Assembly (NCBI RefSeq): GCF_001649575.2 | Contig: NC_051440.1 | Coordinates: 17,510,977 to 17,574,976 of the forward strand | Direction: 5' to 3' | Length of the DNA: 64,000 nt | From: Kryptolebias marmoratus | Lineage: Eukaryota > Chordata > Actinopteri > Cyprinodontiformes > Rivulidae | Shown here: piece after piece, positions 48,631 through 60,785 of the stretch | How the letters are laid out: every line of letters starts with the position of its first letter | Position numbering within the stretch: position 1 is the stretch's first letter | The notes under the pieces: model-generated | What the model saw: the letters and a program-made list of their open reading frames with translations, nothing else | Told to the model about the DNA's origin: nothing | Databases searched by the model: none | Program-made: the position numbers and the translations under genes

Positions 48631-48659
48631 AATCAAGTCCGCTGTTTTAACTAAAACAC

Positions 48660-48880
48660 ACATCCTTCACCTCCTTAATCCTTCCCTCTCCTCCCTTTTT
48701 TTCCCCTCCTTCCTCCCCTCTTCTACCTCCCGATCACCCTGCTCCCCTAATACAGTGGAAATCAGCTCTCCAGATAGAACACGGCCACCTCCTCTTCCAG
48801 CTTGTCTTCGTCCCCCTTCCTCACTGGTCTCTGTGTGCGTGTGTGTGTGCATGCGTGAGTGTGTGTGTGTTCCAAGGGGT
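48660..48880. repeat. Pyrimidine-rich tract with GT repeat
   Basis: A low-complexity C/T-rich stretch, then GTGTGTGT units around 48832-48870. The proline- and cysteine-valine-rich frames it opens are artefacts of composition. Confidence 0.7.
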
Positions 48881-49334
48881 GTACGCTGTGTGACAGTGGT
48901 AGCCTCAGGGCCAGGTTTCTGTTGACAGGGACGAGGATCTCTGATTTGAGGAGAGCCGTCACACCAGCGAGTGCAGCTGCCTCCCCGAGTGACACCTCCC
49001 TGTTAGTGGGGGAGATGTGGACACGTGTGTCTGTGTGTGTTTTGGCAGTGTTGATGGCAGGGTTGAAGGACTGACTGGCTGCCTACAGTGTTCGCGACAA
49101 ACAGGGAAACTTTCCCTGACAAGCTGACAGGCCCTCATGTCGAACACCTAGCTGGGCTCCGGTTTGGTGTTAGGGAAAAGTGCAGGAAAGGTGAAGGTAA
49201 GACAGAAGAGAATGAAAACACGGGCCAAGCAGGTCTGGAGAATGGGGGGGAAATAAAGGGAAGCAAAACGGCATGCAGTCTTAATGTGTCACACTTGTGT
49301 GCAGCATGTCTGTGTGGGTTTGTGTGTCTCCACA

Positions 49335-49690
49335 GCCCAGGCTGCGTAGATCACCATTCCACCTTATCTAATTTCATTAATGTGATCCCCTGTCCATCCG
49401 CTGACGGCTTAATAGCCATTATTTGTGGGTCCCTTCAAATAAAGGCTCAGCAGTAAATTGCAGTCTGTGGAAATCGAGATATAAACGCCACCCTGCATTA
49501 CTGTATAATATCTTTCCCTTTAATTAACTGAAAGCCATGCTGACATTTATTGGATTGCAAGTTACTTGTTAATGGCAATAAATTGCGAAACAAAAAAAAG
49601 AATCATTGCTTATTTTACATCAATAATTTGTGGACCTTTTGCTAATGATTATTCATTATGTGCCTATGGGGACTCCTGCGTTTGGTAAGC
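49335..49690. promoter_or_regulatory. Candidate conserved non-coding element 3
   Basis: About 350 bases with dense homeodomain cores ('tctaatttcattaatgtgatcccc', 'ccctttaattaactgaaagcc', 'ttgctaatgattattcattatg') and a PBX/HOX-like context. It has no coding potential. This is the strongest-looking block of the desert by motif density, but conservation is unverified. Confidence 0.4.
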
Positions 49691-49699
49691 TAAAAAGAA

Positions 49700-51400
49700 T
49701 GAAGAGTATAAAGATTTAAGTGGGCAGCGTCTACTTAATGGTACAGCTTTTGGTGTTGTGCATTTAACGCTTTGCTCTTTTGTTGTCCCTTCAAACTGTT
49801 TTCTGCATCAGGCTCTCTGTGAAGAACAAGATTTACCATTTTAAGATCCATCAGACTGAACAACTTTTAAGGAGACAGTTCCTTTTCAGTTTTTACATGG
49901 CAAGGTTTTAATTTTCAATACAATGACAGAACAGCAAGGTAAATGTACATATTTGTTGATTCCAATGTAGTGATTTCTGTTCTTTTTATGAGGGGTTTCA
50001 TTCATTCATTTCAATTTACTTAATAGAGACGAACACAAATAGATACAAACATCTCTCAAATGTATCACATTGTTCGTAGCAAAATAGATCTTGTAAATAT
50101 CTAAAACTCTATGTGCAGAGAGCCAACAAATGTCCTTTGTCTTCAATTAAATATTTAACTCTTTTATAATGTGCTGGATTTTTAAAACAGTTCAAATTAT
50201 GTTTGAAGCAAAATAAAATAATAATATATAGTTTTTATATAGGTGAGAACTAATTTAAAATATTGTGTTTCAATTAGGGAAGTGAACATATGGATTAGTT
50301 ACAGCAATGAATAAGGAAAAAAGCCAGAATTTTACATTTTAAATATGTTTAAACATTTTGTCATTCATACAAAGAAATTTTTGTGTGAAACAAAGATGAA
50401 ACAATAGATACAAAAAATTGTTATTCTACTGTGTTGTTTTTATTGTTTTGTTAGTTTTTGCATGAATATTTAAAATGTTTTATTAGATTTTTAACCCTTC
50501 TTTTTCTTTTATGAGAAATGAAGAAAGTTGTTGGAGTTACGGATGGGAATTATTAAATACAATTTTTCAGATTGTATGTGATGTGTTATTTCGGATTCTT
50601 AAAGGTTTTTTTTATTTGTGACTGTTATTTTGTCAGTAATTGACATTAGTTTTCTGTTGTGTAGAGACTAATTTTGAACAATTTAAAAATATACTTAAAA
50701 AAAATCACAATATTAAAAACCAGACATGAGAACAAGTTTCTTTTGAAGTGAACTACATTTTGAAGTTTACAATAAATTTCAGATGAACAGGTACTGCATT
50801 CAGAATCTTTCCTCCTGTCTCAGACAATGCTGTTGCTCAAAATAAGTTTTACAGAATGAGACTTTAACTTCTCCAGATGAGGCAGTCCGGGCAGATCTTC
50901 ATGTTTTAACAGAGAGATGGAGCAACTAAACCTTTAAATACAACTTCTAGCTAATGTAAACCAATAAAATTGGTTAAAAAATAAAATTTTGTATTTCTGT
51001 AAATGCAGCAATGACGGTGCCTTAATTGCTTTTTATTAACATTTTATGTTACAAGTCAGTTGTTTGTCAGACCTAATCCAGTAAACCTCCTCCTCTGGAG
51101 AAACACTTTGTGTTCAAAATGTTTTTTTTAATTATAATAAATCAAAGTTTCATTTAGAGCAAACTTAAAAAATGTATTAGAGAAAACATTGTTTTAAATC
51201 TGCAACCAAATGCTTGTTTTGATAAATGTACAAGATAATACAAACATGGTAAAGTTAAAACATTTAATTACCTTTTTTAAAAAAAATAAATCATTATTTT
51301 TAGCTACATAACAACCCAAAACAATACCATCCAACTCAAAGAGAATCAGTGAGAATATAGTGTTTGTGTTGCTGTGGCAAAATACTGAACTTCTGCTGTC
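49700..51400. other. AT-rich intergenic stretch
   Basis: Very AT-rich with many poly-A and poly-T runs. No exon, repeat family or structured block was recognised. Confidence 0.5.
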
Positions 51401-51454
51401 TTTACATTTGCTATAACTCTTATTTGATAAAACTCTTATTTACAGCGAAGGGAC

Positions 51455-51690
51455 TGCTTTCCCTCCACAGTGCCACTCTGTGTGCACATCATTCAGTGGC
51501 TACCAGCTTGCTCTTTGGAGTAACATATTCCTCGTCATGGCGGCCACCCGTCAGATGGGCTGGTGGCTCTCATCAGGCGCTGCCACTTACTCAGTGCTGG
51601 CGTTGATCTGTCGTGGAGGGAACGGAGATCTGACAGCCCTGCCACAAAAATCAGACCCTTCAGATGCCAGGGAAAAAGATTTTGCTCCCC
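51455..51690. promoter_or_regulatory. Candidate non-coding element 4
   Basis: An isolated, less AT-rich block within AT-rich DNA. Overlapping frames are open in it (51364-51791), but they lack splice sites and family resemblance, so I read it as non-coding. Confidence 0.25.
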
Positions 51691-52179
51691 CCTTGTCTTG
51701 TTGCACACACAAACACATACACAAAGTCAAAAAGAGCAGTCGGTCAGAGCGTAAGCACGCAGCTAGGGCCTGTCAGCGCAGATCTGGATGATCTGGGTGA
51801 GGCTCTACATGTAGAAAATGATTTGGGAGGAGAAAATTGGGAAGCAACGGGAGGGGAGGGGGGATTGTGAATGCAAAAAAAAAACACAGCTTAAATGAGC
51901 TGAAGAGCCAGCTCACGCTCGGCCCTCTGACCCCTCTGTGCTCTTGCTCTGCGGTAACCTCTCCACGTTGCCATCCTGCCCCTGGGTGTTTGCCCTCCTT
52001 TCTTCTTCATCATCTGTTGTCTCATGGTTGTTGATATGACCAGAGACAGGCTCTCAGAGAGACATCGCTCCCTACCGATATCACGCTGTGTCTCTCACAC
52101 ACTTGTCTCAAATGCCTCTTACTCATCCCTTCTGATGCCTCCCATCAACCTGCGAATGAGCAGCTGTGACAGGGGGAGA

Positions 52180-52235
52180 CGGAGACATAGGGAGACAGAA
52201 AGGGAAGGGGGGGGGGGCAAAAGAGGGCATTAGAG
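52180..52235. repeat. Purine-rich tract with poly-G run
   Basis: GGAGACAGAAAGG units lead into a run of about twelve G at 52207-52218, then GAGAGCGAGAGAG. Low-complexity sequence that may form a G-rich structure. Confidence 0.65.
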
Positions 52236-52699
52236 AGCGAGAGAGACCTGTTTATTTTGCAAGGCTGACAGAAAACTCTCCGAAATGCTGAGCTGGGATC
52301 ACGTTGAGTAACATAGACTGTGACTTTTTAGGGGAGAAACAACCTGCTTTGGTAAACTTGGAATGACTTTGGAATAATCGGGACTCTTCTCGTATTGTGG
52401 AATGTCAAAAGAGAAGTGCACTTCAGCAGTTCATAGTTGCCCTGTAGAGCAGAACAACGAGCATCTGAAATGACAGGTCAATCTCAAAATCTCTGCAGTT
52501 CAAAATGTCAGCTCCACTCTCCAACTCTTTTTCTTCTTGGCAACATTGTCTTTTGTTTTTGTGGGTGCTCGTGGGCAAAATTATTCTGAACTGTTTCGAT
52601 CGTCCTGCTCCTAAAAATTAAGATTTCTTACACTCAGCATGTTAAGCAGATCTAATCTAAGCAAAGCCATTTCAATATGTTGTTGTTTTTCCATCAGGT

Positions 52700-52860
52700 G
52701 CTCTGTTTTGCAGGGGTTGCCACAGCGAGCAAACTTGCATGAAAGATCTGGAAATTGTTTTATGTCAGATGCCCTTCCTAACCCAACCTAGGCTCCGAAC
52801 TGCAGCCTCAGGATTGCGGGACCATCATACTGTTCACAGAGCTAGTGCAGCCCCAACAAA
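52700..52860. repeat. Fish interspersed repeat fragment
   Basis: The strings 'ttttgcaggggttgccacagcgagcaaac' and 'cagatgcccttcctaacccaacc' match a common fish repeat as I remember it, likely the 3' part of a LINE or SINE family. Limits are approximate. Confidence 0.6.
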
Positions 52861-53499
52861 GCCATTCCAATATAAAGCTGGCAATACCTAATTATATGAC
52901 TGAAGAAAACAAAACACATAAAAAGGTCATTAATAAATGATACAAATTTATACTTTATCAGTAAAGAACACAAGCTTAAATTGAGCAGTTATGGCCTTAA
53001 AATGGATTGCCAGGTTGTGCCAGATTGAGCTTTTAAACCAGCTTTCCTCCCATGGATCTTTAGCTAATCCAGAGTTATCCTCACTTCTTTAACATAATAT
53101 TAGCTCAACCATCCTGAACACAAAGAGAATAAATCTCAGCAGCCATCTGGACAGTGCATTTCCAAAATTATTACTGGAAATTAGAGGAGCACTTGATGTA
53201 TTTAACAAATAGATGATTGGCCTGCATTACCTCTGACCAGGGTGTGAAGCTTTGTCAGAGTATAATCTCTTCAGAATTATTGAAGATTCAATTAGCCAGA
53301 TTAAATGACTCATCGAAGAAACACAAAACACTGAGAAGTGAAAGTGTACAGGTAGTATCTGTCTAGCTGCTTTTGCTTCTGTATTGTTATTTTTTCCCAC
53401 TCCTCTCCTTTTTCCCTCCACAGTTTGTGACTCTTACTGCCCATGTCACACCATTCTGTCAGCTGTCTGAGAGTTCCTTTGCCTTTTATTGCTTGCGCA

Positions 53500-53525
53500 T
53501 GACTCTGTGTGTGTGTGTGTGTGTC
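53500..53525. repeat. GT microsatellite
   Basis: About ten GT units. No gene is nearby. Confidence 0.75.
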
Positions 53526-54569
53526 CTGTGTGGATCAAGTTTATGGAAAAGTGTCCCTTAGAAAAAGTTGACTGAGATCAACAAAAATGTAATAAATCCT
53601 ACAGAATCAAAAAAAATGTTTCCTTTGGTTTCAGTTGAAATGATTATTTACAGGTTCTGGAAGAATGACGCCCTTGGATGAGTGCCTCATATAGGTTCCC
53701 AGTGATGTCTGAGAAGTGTCCTGTCTGCAGTGGTACCTTGTCATCATGCAGTGTGTATGTTTTTTTTCCACTGTGTGTATATTTGTGCATGTGTCAATGA
53801 GTGTGTTCCACTCCAACCTCTGCAACATCATAGACCCTGTATGAGCTTCAGTCCCAGGGGCTGTGTTACTGTGTCACTGCACCACAGCCTCTTTGGTCCC
53901 TGCTTTAACAAATATTCAATGCACCATGGTCACCTGCTCATCAACTAGCCTCTGGGGTCTTTTCCTCAAGAACACACTCAAAGAAACACATGTTAGTGTC
54001 ATATGTGCCAACATTGTCCTGTATTTTTGTGTCTGTAGGTACATTTTTAGCAGCAGACTTGCAATAAAACACCACCCTGAAGGTGTCATAGAGGACTAAG
54101 AAATATCTTGTAACATATTCAAAATGATCCATTGTCTACTTTCAGTTGTCTGTCACTGATGTTCTTTGGTCAGTTTATACTGAGTTGATAGTTTGAGAAG
54201 GGAAGACAGGTGTTCTCCTCTTCTTATTTTTCTTTTTTCAAAAGACCAAAATACATCACCATTCTGTCTCTTCATCAAGTTATTGGAGAGAGACAATGTG
54301 GGGGGTCGTTGAATCAACTAGCAGATTAATTGGTCAGTTGAGTGACTTAAGTTTGTGTAACTAATATATTGCTAATGAACATGATCATTGCTCTGAAATA
54401 TTAAAAGCCTACCTGAGCTGTTTGATGATCCAGTCAAACCTAAAGTAGCACATAATCGATTTATCATTAAAGTTTCCGCTTAGCCCTGCCTTGAAAACAG
54501 TTTTGTTTTGTATTGGATCTATAGTATTTTTGCTAAAGAATGTTTTTTTTGTTACTACAATGGAACCTC

Positions 54570-55012
54570 TGTTCCATCCATCTATCCATTCATCCATCCA
54601 TCCATTTTTTGCTGCTTATCCATGGTCAGGTCACTGAGGGAACAGGTTTAAGATGGATACCCAAACATCACCAGCGACACACTCCAGATCCTTCTGGGGG
54701 ATCCCAAGGCATTCCCAGACCAGAGAGGATACATAACATAATTCCTCCAGTGAGTTCTAGGTCTGCCCTGGGTTCTCCTCCCAGTGGGAAATGCCAGGAA
54801 AACCTCCAAAGGGGGGCGCCCAGGAGGCATCCTAATAAGATGCACTAACCACCTCAACTGACTCCTTTTGATGTGGACAAGCAGCCGCTCTAATCGGAGC
54901 TCCCCCCAGATGAGAGCTCCTCACTTTACCTCTAAGGCTGAGCCCGGCCCCCTGTGCGGAGGAAGCCCATTTCAACCCAATGTATCTGGCATCTCATTCT
55001 TTCGTTAAGGTG
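54570..55012 (-). mobile_element. LINE 3' end, sense on minus strand
   Basis: The minus strand encodes the remains of the terminal part of a non-LTR retrotransposon ORF: HLIRMPPGRPPLEVF, PTGRRTQGRPRTHWRNYV and, less well kept, a LGSP..-type segment. This block is very common in fish LINEs. The plus-strand CATC tetranucleotide run at 54573-54606 is the 3' tail as seen from the other strand. The 5' side near 55012 ('tctcattctttcgttaagg') belongs to the same repeat. Severely 5'-truncated and broken, so inactive. The clade (RTE/Rex or L2 type) is undecided. Confidence 0.75.
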
Positions 55013-56580
55013 GCAATTCTTTTCAGAATTTCCAGAGTAAGTGTATATTTGAAAACACTGATGATGAAAGAGGACCACATTAAACAGGCACCCTTACCCA
55101 TATCAGGGAAACTGGGGCACCCTCTTAAGAGGGAACTTTCTGGTGAGTGCTTAGTAGTTGGGCCTTGCCTCCTGGGGCTTGGCCAGGCCAAAAGAAAACC
55201 ACCTCCCTGTGAACTCACTACCTGCAAGGAGAACCAGGTTGGGTGCAGCATAAGCTAGGTGGCAGATGAGGGTGGAGCCCCTTTGAATGCTGATTCTTGG
55301 TTAAATAAATTGTCCCAACCATTTTATTCTCAAAAGATATGACCACCAGACTGTAGCCTCTAGGTCTAGTAAAAAATAAATAATTAGTTCAGATATTTTA
55401 AAGGTTTCTGTGGTGAGGTAATGAGTAATAAGAATCCTACCTGCTGTAAACAGCAGAAATCCTAATGGGGAAGTCAGTAAAATGGATAGTCATATAGAGC
55501 CTATTCCAGAACAAATTTCAGCCATCTAAAACAACTCAAGCCTCAACAAGTTCAGTTCAAGTGAACACTATATTACGGCTTTATGGCTTTTATGTCAGCA
55601 TTACATATACACCAGAAAGTTACAGTATGTGGGTACGTTTGCAACACGTTTCACATAAATTTAATTGAAATGACCCATGAGCTGTTCTCCAACATGTCTG
55701 ATCTTCAGTATAAATATAAACCAAAAGTATGTTCAATTCACAGCCCAAAAGTAATGATCTCTCTGCATAAGATTATGTGGATTTCACATATTAATTATTA
55801 TGTCTTTAGCTTCATTTTTAAAAACTCAAATATATATTTTGAACAATGCAGGACCACACTACATACCGCACAAAAACAGATATACAAACCCTTGTTTATC
55901 TTAATGTCGCCCACCAGTCTTTCTCAGTGGATTTCCTGCAAGATATCCATTAACAATTGAGTGAAACAGGTGCTAAACTTCCCACCTCTCATTAATTATT
56001 GGTGTTTAATTTCATAGTCCTAGATGTGGTTGTAACACACATCCTTTCTAACACACACACCAACAGTTTGAGCCATAAACCCCTTTCTGCCAGTGGCTGA
56101 TGCATAGCACCCTGTTGACACACACTAACAGTGATATATACCAGTGGATGAATCTCTAATTAAGCTTTGGCAGGGACTCCACAGTTACTTAGTGCCACAC
56201 TTCATTATGTGTACACACCCCTGCTCCGAAGCTGGAGCCTATCGTTGATTTAAGGTAACATGGAAACCCCCCCTTACTGCATTGCATCTGTTTCCCCTCT
56301 CAAAAAGCATTTCTGGCAGTAGTTGATTTAGATTTCACAGGAAAATTAGGAATTTATTTAATCTTTTTAATGTGTGGGTAAACTTCTATAATCGCCACAG
56401 AAACCTGCGAGTTGAACCTTCAAATGAAACATTTAGTCATTTGTACTTTTTGTGATTTTTCAATAAGACAGACTGAAAAAGTCGCAGACCAGGCAGGCTG
56501 TCACATTTTAAGTTTCTTGTGGACAAAAAACTAACCATCCAATTTCCAGCAACTGAAAAAGGCCAAACTGTCTAATAGAA
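55013..56580. other. Intergenic stretch
   Basis: No recognisable gene. A minus-strand frame at 54994-55251 and a plus-strand frame at 55583-55960 have no family resemblance and no splice context. Confidence 0.45.
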
Positions 56581-56599
56581 TCAAGGCAGCATTATAAAG

Positions 56600-56745
56600 C
56601 AGCTTCTGCTCCTGGGTGCCGCAGCCAATCAGTGAGCTGTGTTGTGTCTGATCGCTACATGCGCCATGACAAGGAGAGGTCAAGAGTCCTGACCTCTGAT
56701 GATGGCTAAGGTGACAGATGTCATGTCAAGTTTGTAATGGATTTG
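56600..56745. promoter_or_regulatory. Candidate conserved non-coding element 5
   Basis: The block includes 'ccgcagccaatcagtgagctg' (CCAAT-like) and an inverted 'gaggtcaagagtcctgacctc' palindrome whose arms are AGGTCA nuclear-receptor half sites in everted arrangement. Confidence 0.3.
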
Positions 56746-57334
56746 TTTTAATGACGGACTGAGTCACTGCTTGTACGCACACAGGGTCGGTGGCGAACAC
56801 ATACTGGACCGCTGTCGCACAGTTTTCGTCCTCCTCTGACGCAATATACTGTAACAACTTCTGATCTGTCTGTCACTCAAAATAACTATGTCCTGTCACC
56901 GTGCTGTAGATCTAATTGCAAAAAGCATCACCAAAAATACACACTAGAAAAAAAAAATACAAAAAGTGTAACCACAGCATGTTCATGCATCGAGAAAAAA
57001 CACATTTTATATTAGTAATCTTATTTTATATAAAAAAAATGTGAGTGATGCAACGTTTCACTAATCATCCATGTCAAAGTTTTGCAACCTGCAGCATCTA
57101 TCTTAATTCATACCATTTAATGTGTATGTCCATGTTAGTGTTCTGAATTTTCTCCTTTTCTTTCCAGCCTCAGGCTTTTTTCTACCCCAACCTCTGTCTT
57201 TTTTTACATCATTGTTTGACCAGTACAGAGGCCTACATGTGTCTACAATACATAAAAAAATGAAACAAGAAGTGCAAATGAATCACAGGGGGTGTGAAAT
57301 TCTTTAAGAAGTCTTAAATGCTGAGTTGTGTTAA

Positions 57335-57625
57335 ATTACAACCAAAGAAAGAGACTCTCCACAGAATTAGTGCTTAATTAGGTCTTAATTAGCATAATTA
57401 TGCATGCTAACAGTGTCTCGACAGAATAGCAGTTGTCAGGAGGGTTGAACCATCTGTAACAGCAGAGAATTAATACATCATCTTTATATCCAACAACGCT
57501 TTACCTCTTCTATCTCAAAGTGCTTTTCATTAATCAATTTCCCTTTTATTGGACATGAAATTTGGCATTTTTCATTATGTGCCATTACACCACTCCCTGT
57601 GCTGCTATAACAGTTCTAATTAGGC
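57335..57625. promoter_or_regulatory. Candidate conserved non-coding element 6
   Basis: A cluster of TAATTA cores ('tgcttaattaggtcttaattagcataattatgcatgc') followed by further complex sequence to 'ctaattaggcctcgag'. It looks like a developmental enhancer with homeodomain/LIM-type sites. No open frame is supported. Confidence 0.4.
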
Positions 57626-59559
57626 CTCGAGTGTATCCTTAAACACAAACACTCGAATAGAAAGACACGTAGATGTGTTCACATTAAACACACGTGCAAA
57701 ATTGCCACAACTGTGAATGTGATTTTAAGTTGATTGTGCTTAAAACGGGTAGCTCTGACAGGTTCTGGTCAGGTAAAAGAGGGGGAAAGGTGAGAGACAC
57801 ATCTAAAGGTGGGGAGGACTGACAATGAGAGGAGAAGACAGAGATAGTGAGCAGAAAGAGGAGGAGGTTGGTAATCAATGAAAAGTCTTGAGCTTAGGAG
57901 ACCCTTTTCATGTTTGGTAATCAGCTAAGAGTATCTGTGTAACCTCTTTGAGTTAAGGACGAATGAGGTCAGAGAGGAAAAGCAGGGAGAGAAAAAAGTA
58001 GAGCTAAAAGAGAACAAATGTGTGGTCCACACGAAGCTTGTTTAACCATGGCTCCATTAAACAGAACTCAAAGTTTATTCTCATAATTTTTACACGGTAT
58101 TATAAAATCACTAGAATATTTTAAAAAATGTAAATCTGAGTACCTGACACAGAATAATGAGACCAATTGTAGAATGACCTTTTACTAGTTTACACAATGA
58201 GCCCTGATTTTGACTGAAATCAGACAAAACTTCTCTCTTCTCTCCTCTCTCTTTGCCAAGTTTGTAGCAAGTTAGGGTTTGATGTTTAAAAAAAAAGTAA
58301 AGAAATAAGGCTCTAAATGGTAAATTTTTAACCAAGAGGTGATGTGCATATCAGCTCTCTCAAGTGTTAGTTGACAGGCAGTATGTATGTGAGGGGAATA
58401 TTACTGAATTGGTCAAACATTTAACTTATTTTACTTATGTAATCATAGGAAAAGAGAAAAAATACAAACAGAAAAGCCCAGAAAGGCTCTCTCAACATAT
58501 TGTATCTACCTAAAATAACATTTTTACAAAGCAATCAGTTTAAAGATCTGCAATAACTGTTAGCTAAACATTGCCATACATTCAAAACAGTCTTTTGCTC
58601 CAACTGTGTGTTTTTGCAGATGAGGATGCAAACTGTGTCCCCATTGCAATTCAGTGTGTTGCCCTTTTATATTATCTCTTTAACTAAGTTAAAATAGCCT
58701 TTTAGAAATCAGAAATGCTGTCCACTCTCTAGCCTTAATGATGTCTTTTTTTAAACCAATCTATGGAGCTTAATTTCCTTTAAATTCTGGGCAACAATTG
58801 AAAAGAATTCAACACAAACTGTTTTAATTGTTTACCAGCAGCTATAGAGTGCATAATATATGTTCTAAGATTAATATATATATATTTGTATTGTGTCCCC
58901 ACAGCAGATTTTACCAACTGTATCCTGAGGGACGGTTGATATTGAATGTGGAAAATAATTTTGATAAATAATTTGAAATATTACTTTAATCACTTGAATT
59001 GATGACAACATTTTTTGAATGAAACATTTCATAGAAGTTCTAAGTTAAATATTTGAATTGCTGTCTTATTACCATTCAAATATGACTATTTCTGATGTCT
59101 CTTCTTGTTGTATTTCCACCCCTCGCCTTTTCCTATCTGAGAAATCAATGTCTTGATGGATAACAAGCGTGGCACATCTCACCTTCCTCTTTGGGGAAGG
59201 GTGACAGAATCACTCCTAGTGCTGCCATTTTCATCTACCGGCCGTCCAACACACACCGACACACATCAAGGTGTGGTCAGGGCACTTCCACAACATAGCG
59301 CCAATCTATAAGAGCCCTGAGCCTTGGGCGACCTTGAGACACTCCACTCACTCTGGCCTTGCCAGTAGCGTAAGTACGAGTCTGTGTGTGTTTGTGTGTT
59401 TAGGTATTTTTATTTAACATAAGAATATCTGAAGTAGCTTCTCCTAAACTCCCTGACATAAAACTCATCTAGCTGATCCTCAACCCCTTCATATGGTTTT
59501 AGGGAGTCAGACACTTGAACAAGGTCTTCCCCACTCAAACTCCCCTCTCTCCCTTCCCC

Positions 59560-59770
59560 TTCCTCTCCCAGGCTCACAGGGACATTAGCATTATCGATGA
59601 GCTCACCCCGTCACCTCAGACACAGGCTCTTAAAAGAGAATAATTTCATGCAAATGAGATATTGATGAGCTAATGATTAATTGGCTGCCAGACTGTGTTA
59701 ATATGCAATAGCTGTCGTGTAATATGCATTTCTAATGACTCTGTCTCAGTGTGTTCAAACAAATGGGCGA
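59560..59770. promoter_or_regulatory. Candidate conserved non-coding element 7
   Basis: A perfect octamer ATGCAAAT at 59648-59655 (POU site) lies within 'atttcatgcaaatgagatattgatgagctaatgattaattgg', followed by 'ttaatatgcaatagctgtcg'. The dense POU and homeodomain motifs in a gene-free region suggest a neural or developmental enhancer. Confidence 0.4.
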
Positions 59771-60149
59771 CTTTGATCATTGGGGTACTCAGAGGCTTTC
59801 CAGCATGTTAGCTCAGGGATAAAGCTTTGCTTGAAGGGTTTGTGCAAACTATCATGGGAATGCAACCACAGGGAAGGAAGTTTTTCTCTCAACGTGTGTG
59901 AGCATTTTTTTTTAACTTAGAAAAAAAAAAAGTGAAACCTTTAAGTTATAGAAGATAATTAATATAAGCATAATGTTGCTCAGTATTGCTCTTACATAAG
60001 TATGGGCAGCTAAAATAATAATCATTGTAGCAAGTGGCGAAGTCGGAGCAATAATTTCTTTGCTTATTTCTGTTTGTGTGTGTTCATTTGTCTATACTAT
60101 TAGCAAAATATTAGACTTAAATTAAACTTTTCAGACAGTAATTATGAGG

Positions 60150-60785
60150 TTGGCATCTTGAACTGATTAATTTTTAGAGTCAACTTCATTCAAAATGGCC
60201 ACCACAGCAATGCCATCTTAGCAAACACTACACTAAAATGGCCATAACTGTATTTAGCTGTAATTTTACAGTTAATGAGCTAAAATTAGGTGTGATCGTA
60301 GCTGAACATGTCCCTAACATACACTTTGAGTGCAACACATTGTACAACATCTTAGCTTAAAATCTTGGCATTAACTGTTGGAGACAACCCTAATTGATTG
60401 TTAGTAAAATATCTCATGAACCACTGGACAGATTTCAGTGAAACTCTCAGAAAGTAAGCATTGGCTGTACACCTACAACTGATTAACATAGTTAAGTGAC
60501 CTTAGCCTAGATAAAATAGGCAATAACTCAGTGAATTTCACTTCACAGATATTGAGCTAAAACTCAATGTGGCAGTAGATGACAGTAATTTACAATCCAT
60601 ACTTTCAACCACTATCATGCAAGAACATGTAAAATATTGCAATATCACATGAGATTGCACATAATATTACTTTTAAGGTTTGACCAAAACCATTCTGAGT
60701 AATTTTTCAACATAAGATGAACTTAGTATAAAACTTTGGCATGAAAGGCAGCAGGCGATATGAATATCTTCAAGGAATGCTAGGT
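60150..60785. repeat. Dispersed repeat, copy B plus a partial tandem copy
   Basis: The part 60412-60785 matches 22718-23090 (see that entry). The part 60150-60380 contains 'tcaaaatggccaccacagc', 'gagctaaaattaggtgtgatcgtagctga' and 'atcttggcattaactgttgg', the middle of the same family, so a second partial copy lies head to tail beside the first. Confidence 0.7.

Noticed and set aside
48608..48925. Open frames rich in Pro/Ser and Cys-Val repeats
   Set aside because: They come from a pyrimidine-rich tract and a GT microsatellite.
51364..51791. Overlapping plus-strand frames of 60-100 codons
   Set aside because: No splice signals keep a consistent frame and no protein family is recognisable; kept only as a weak non-coding block.
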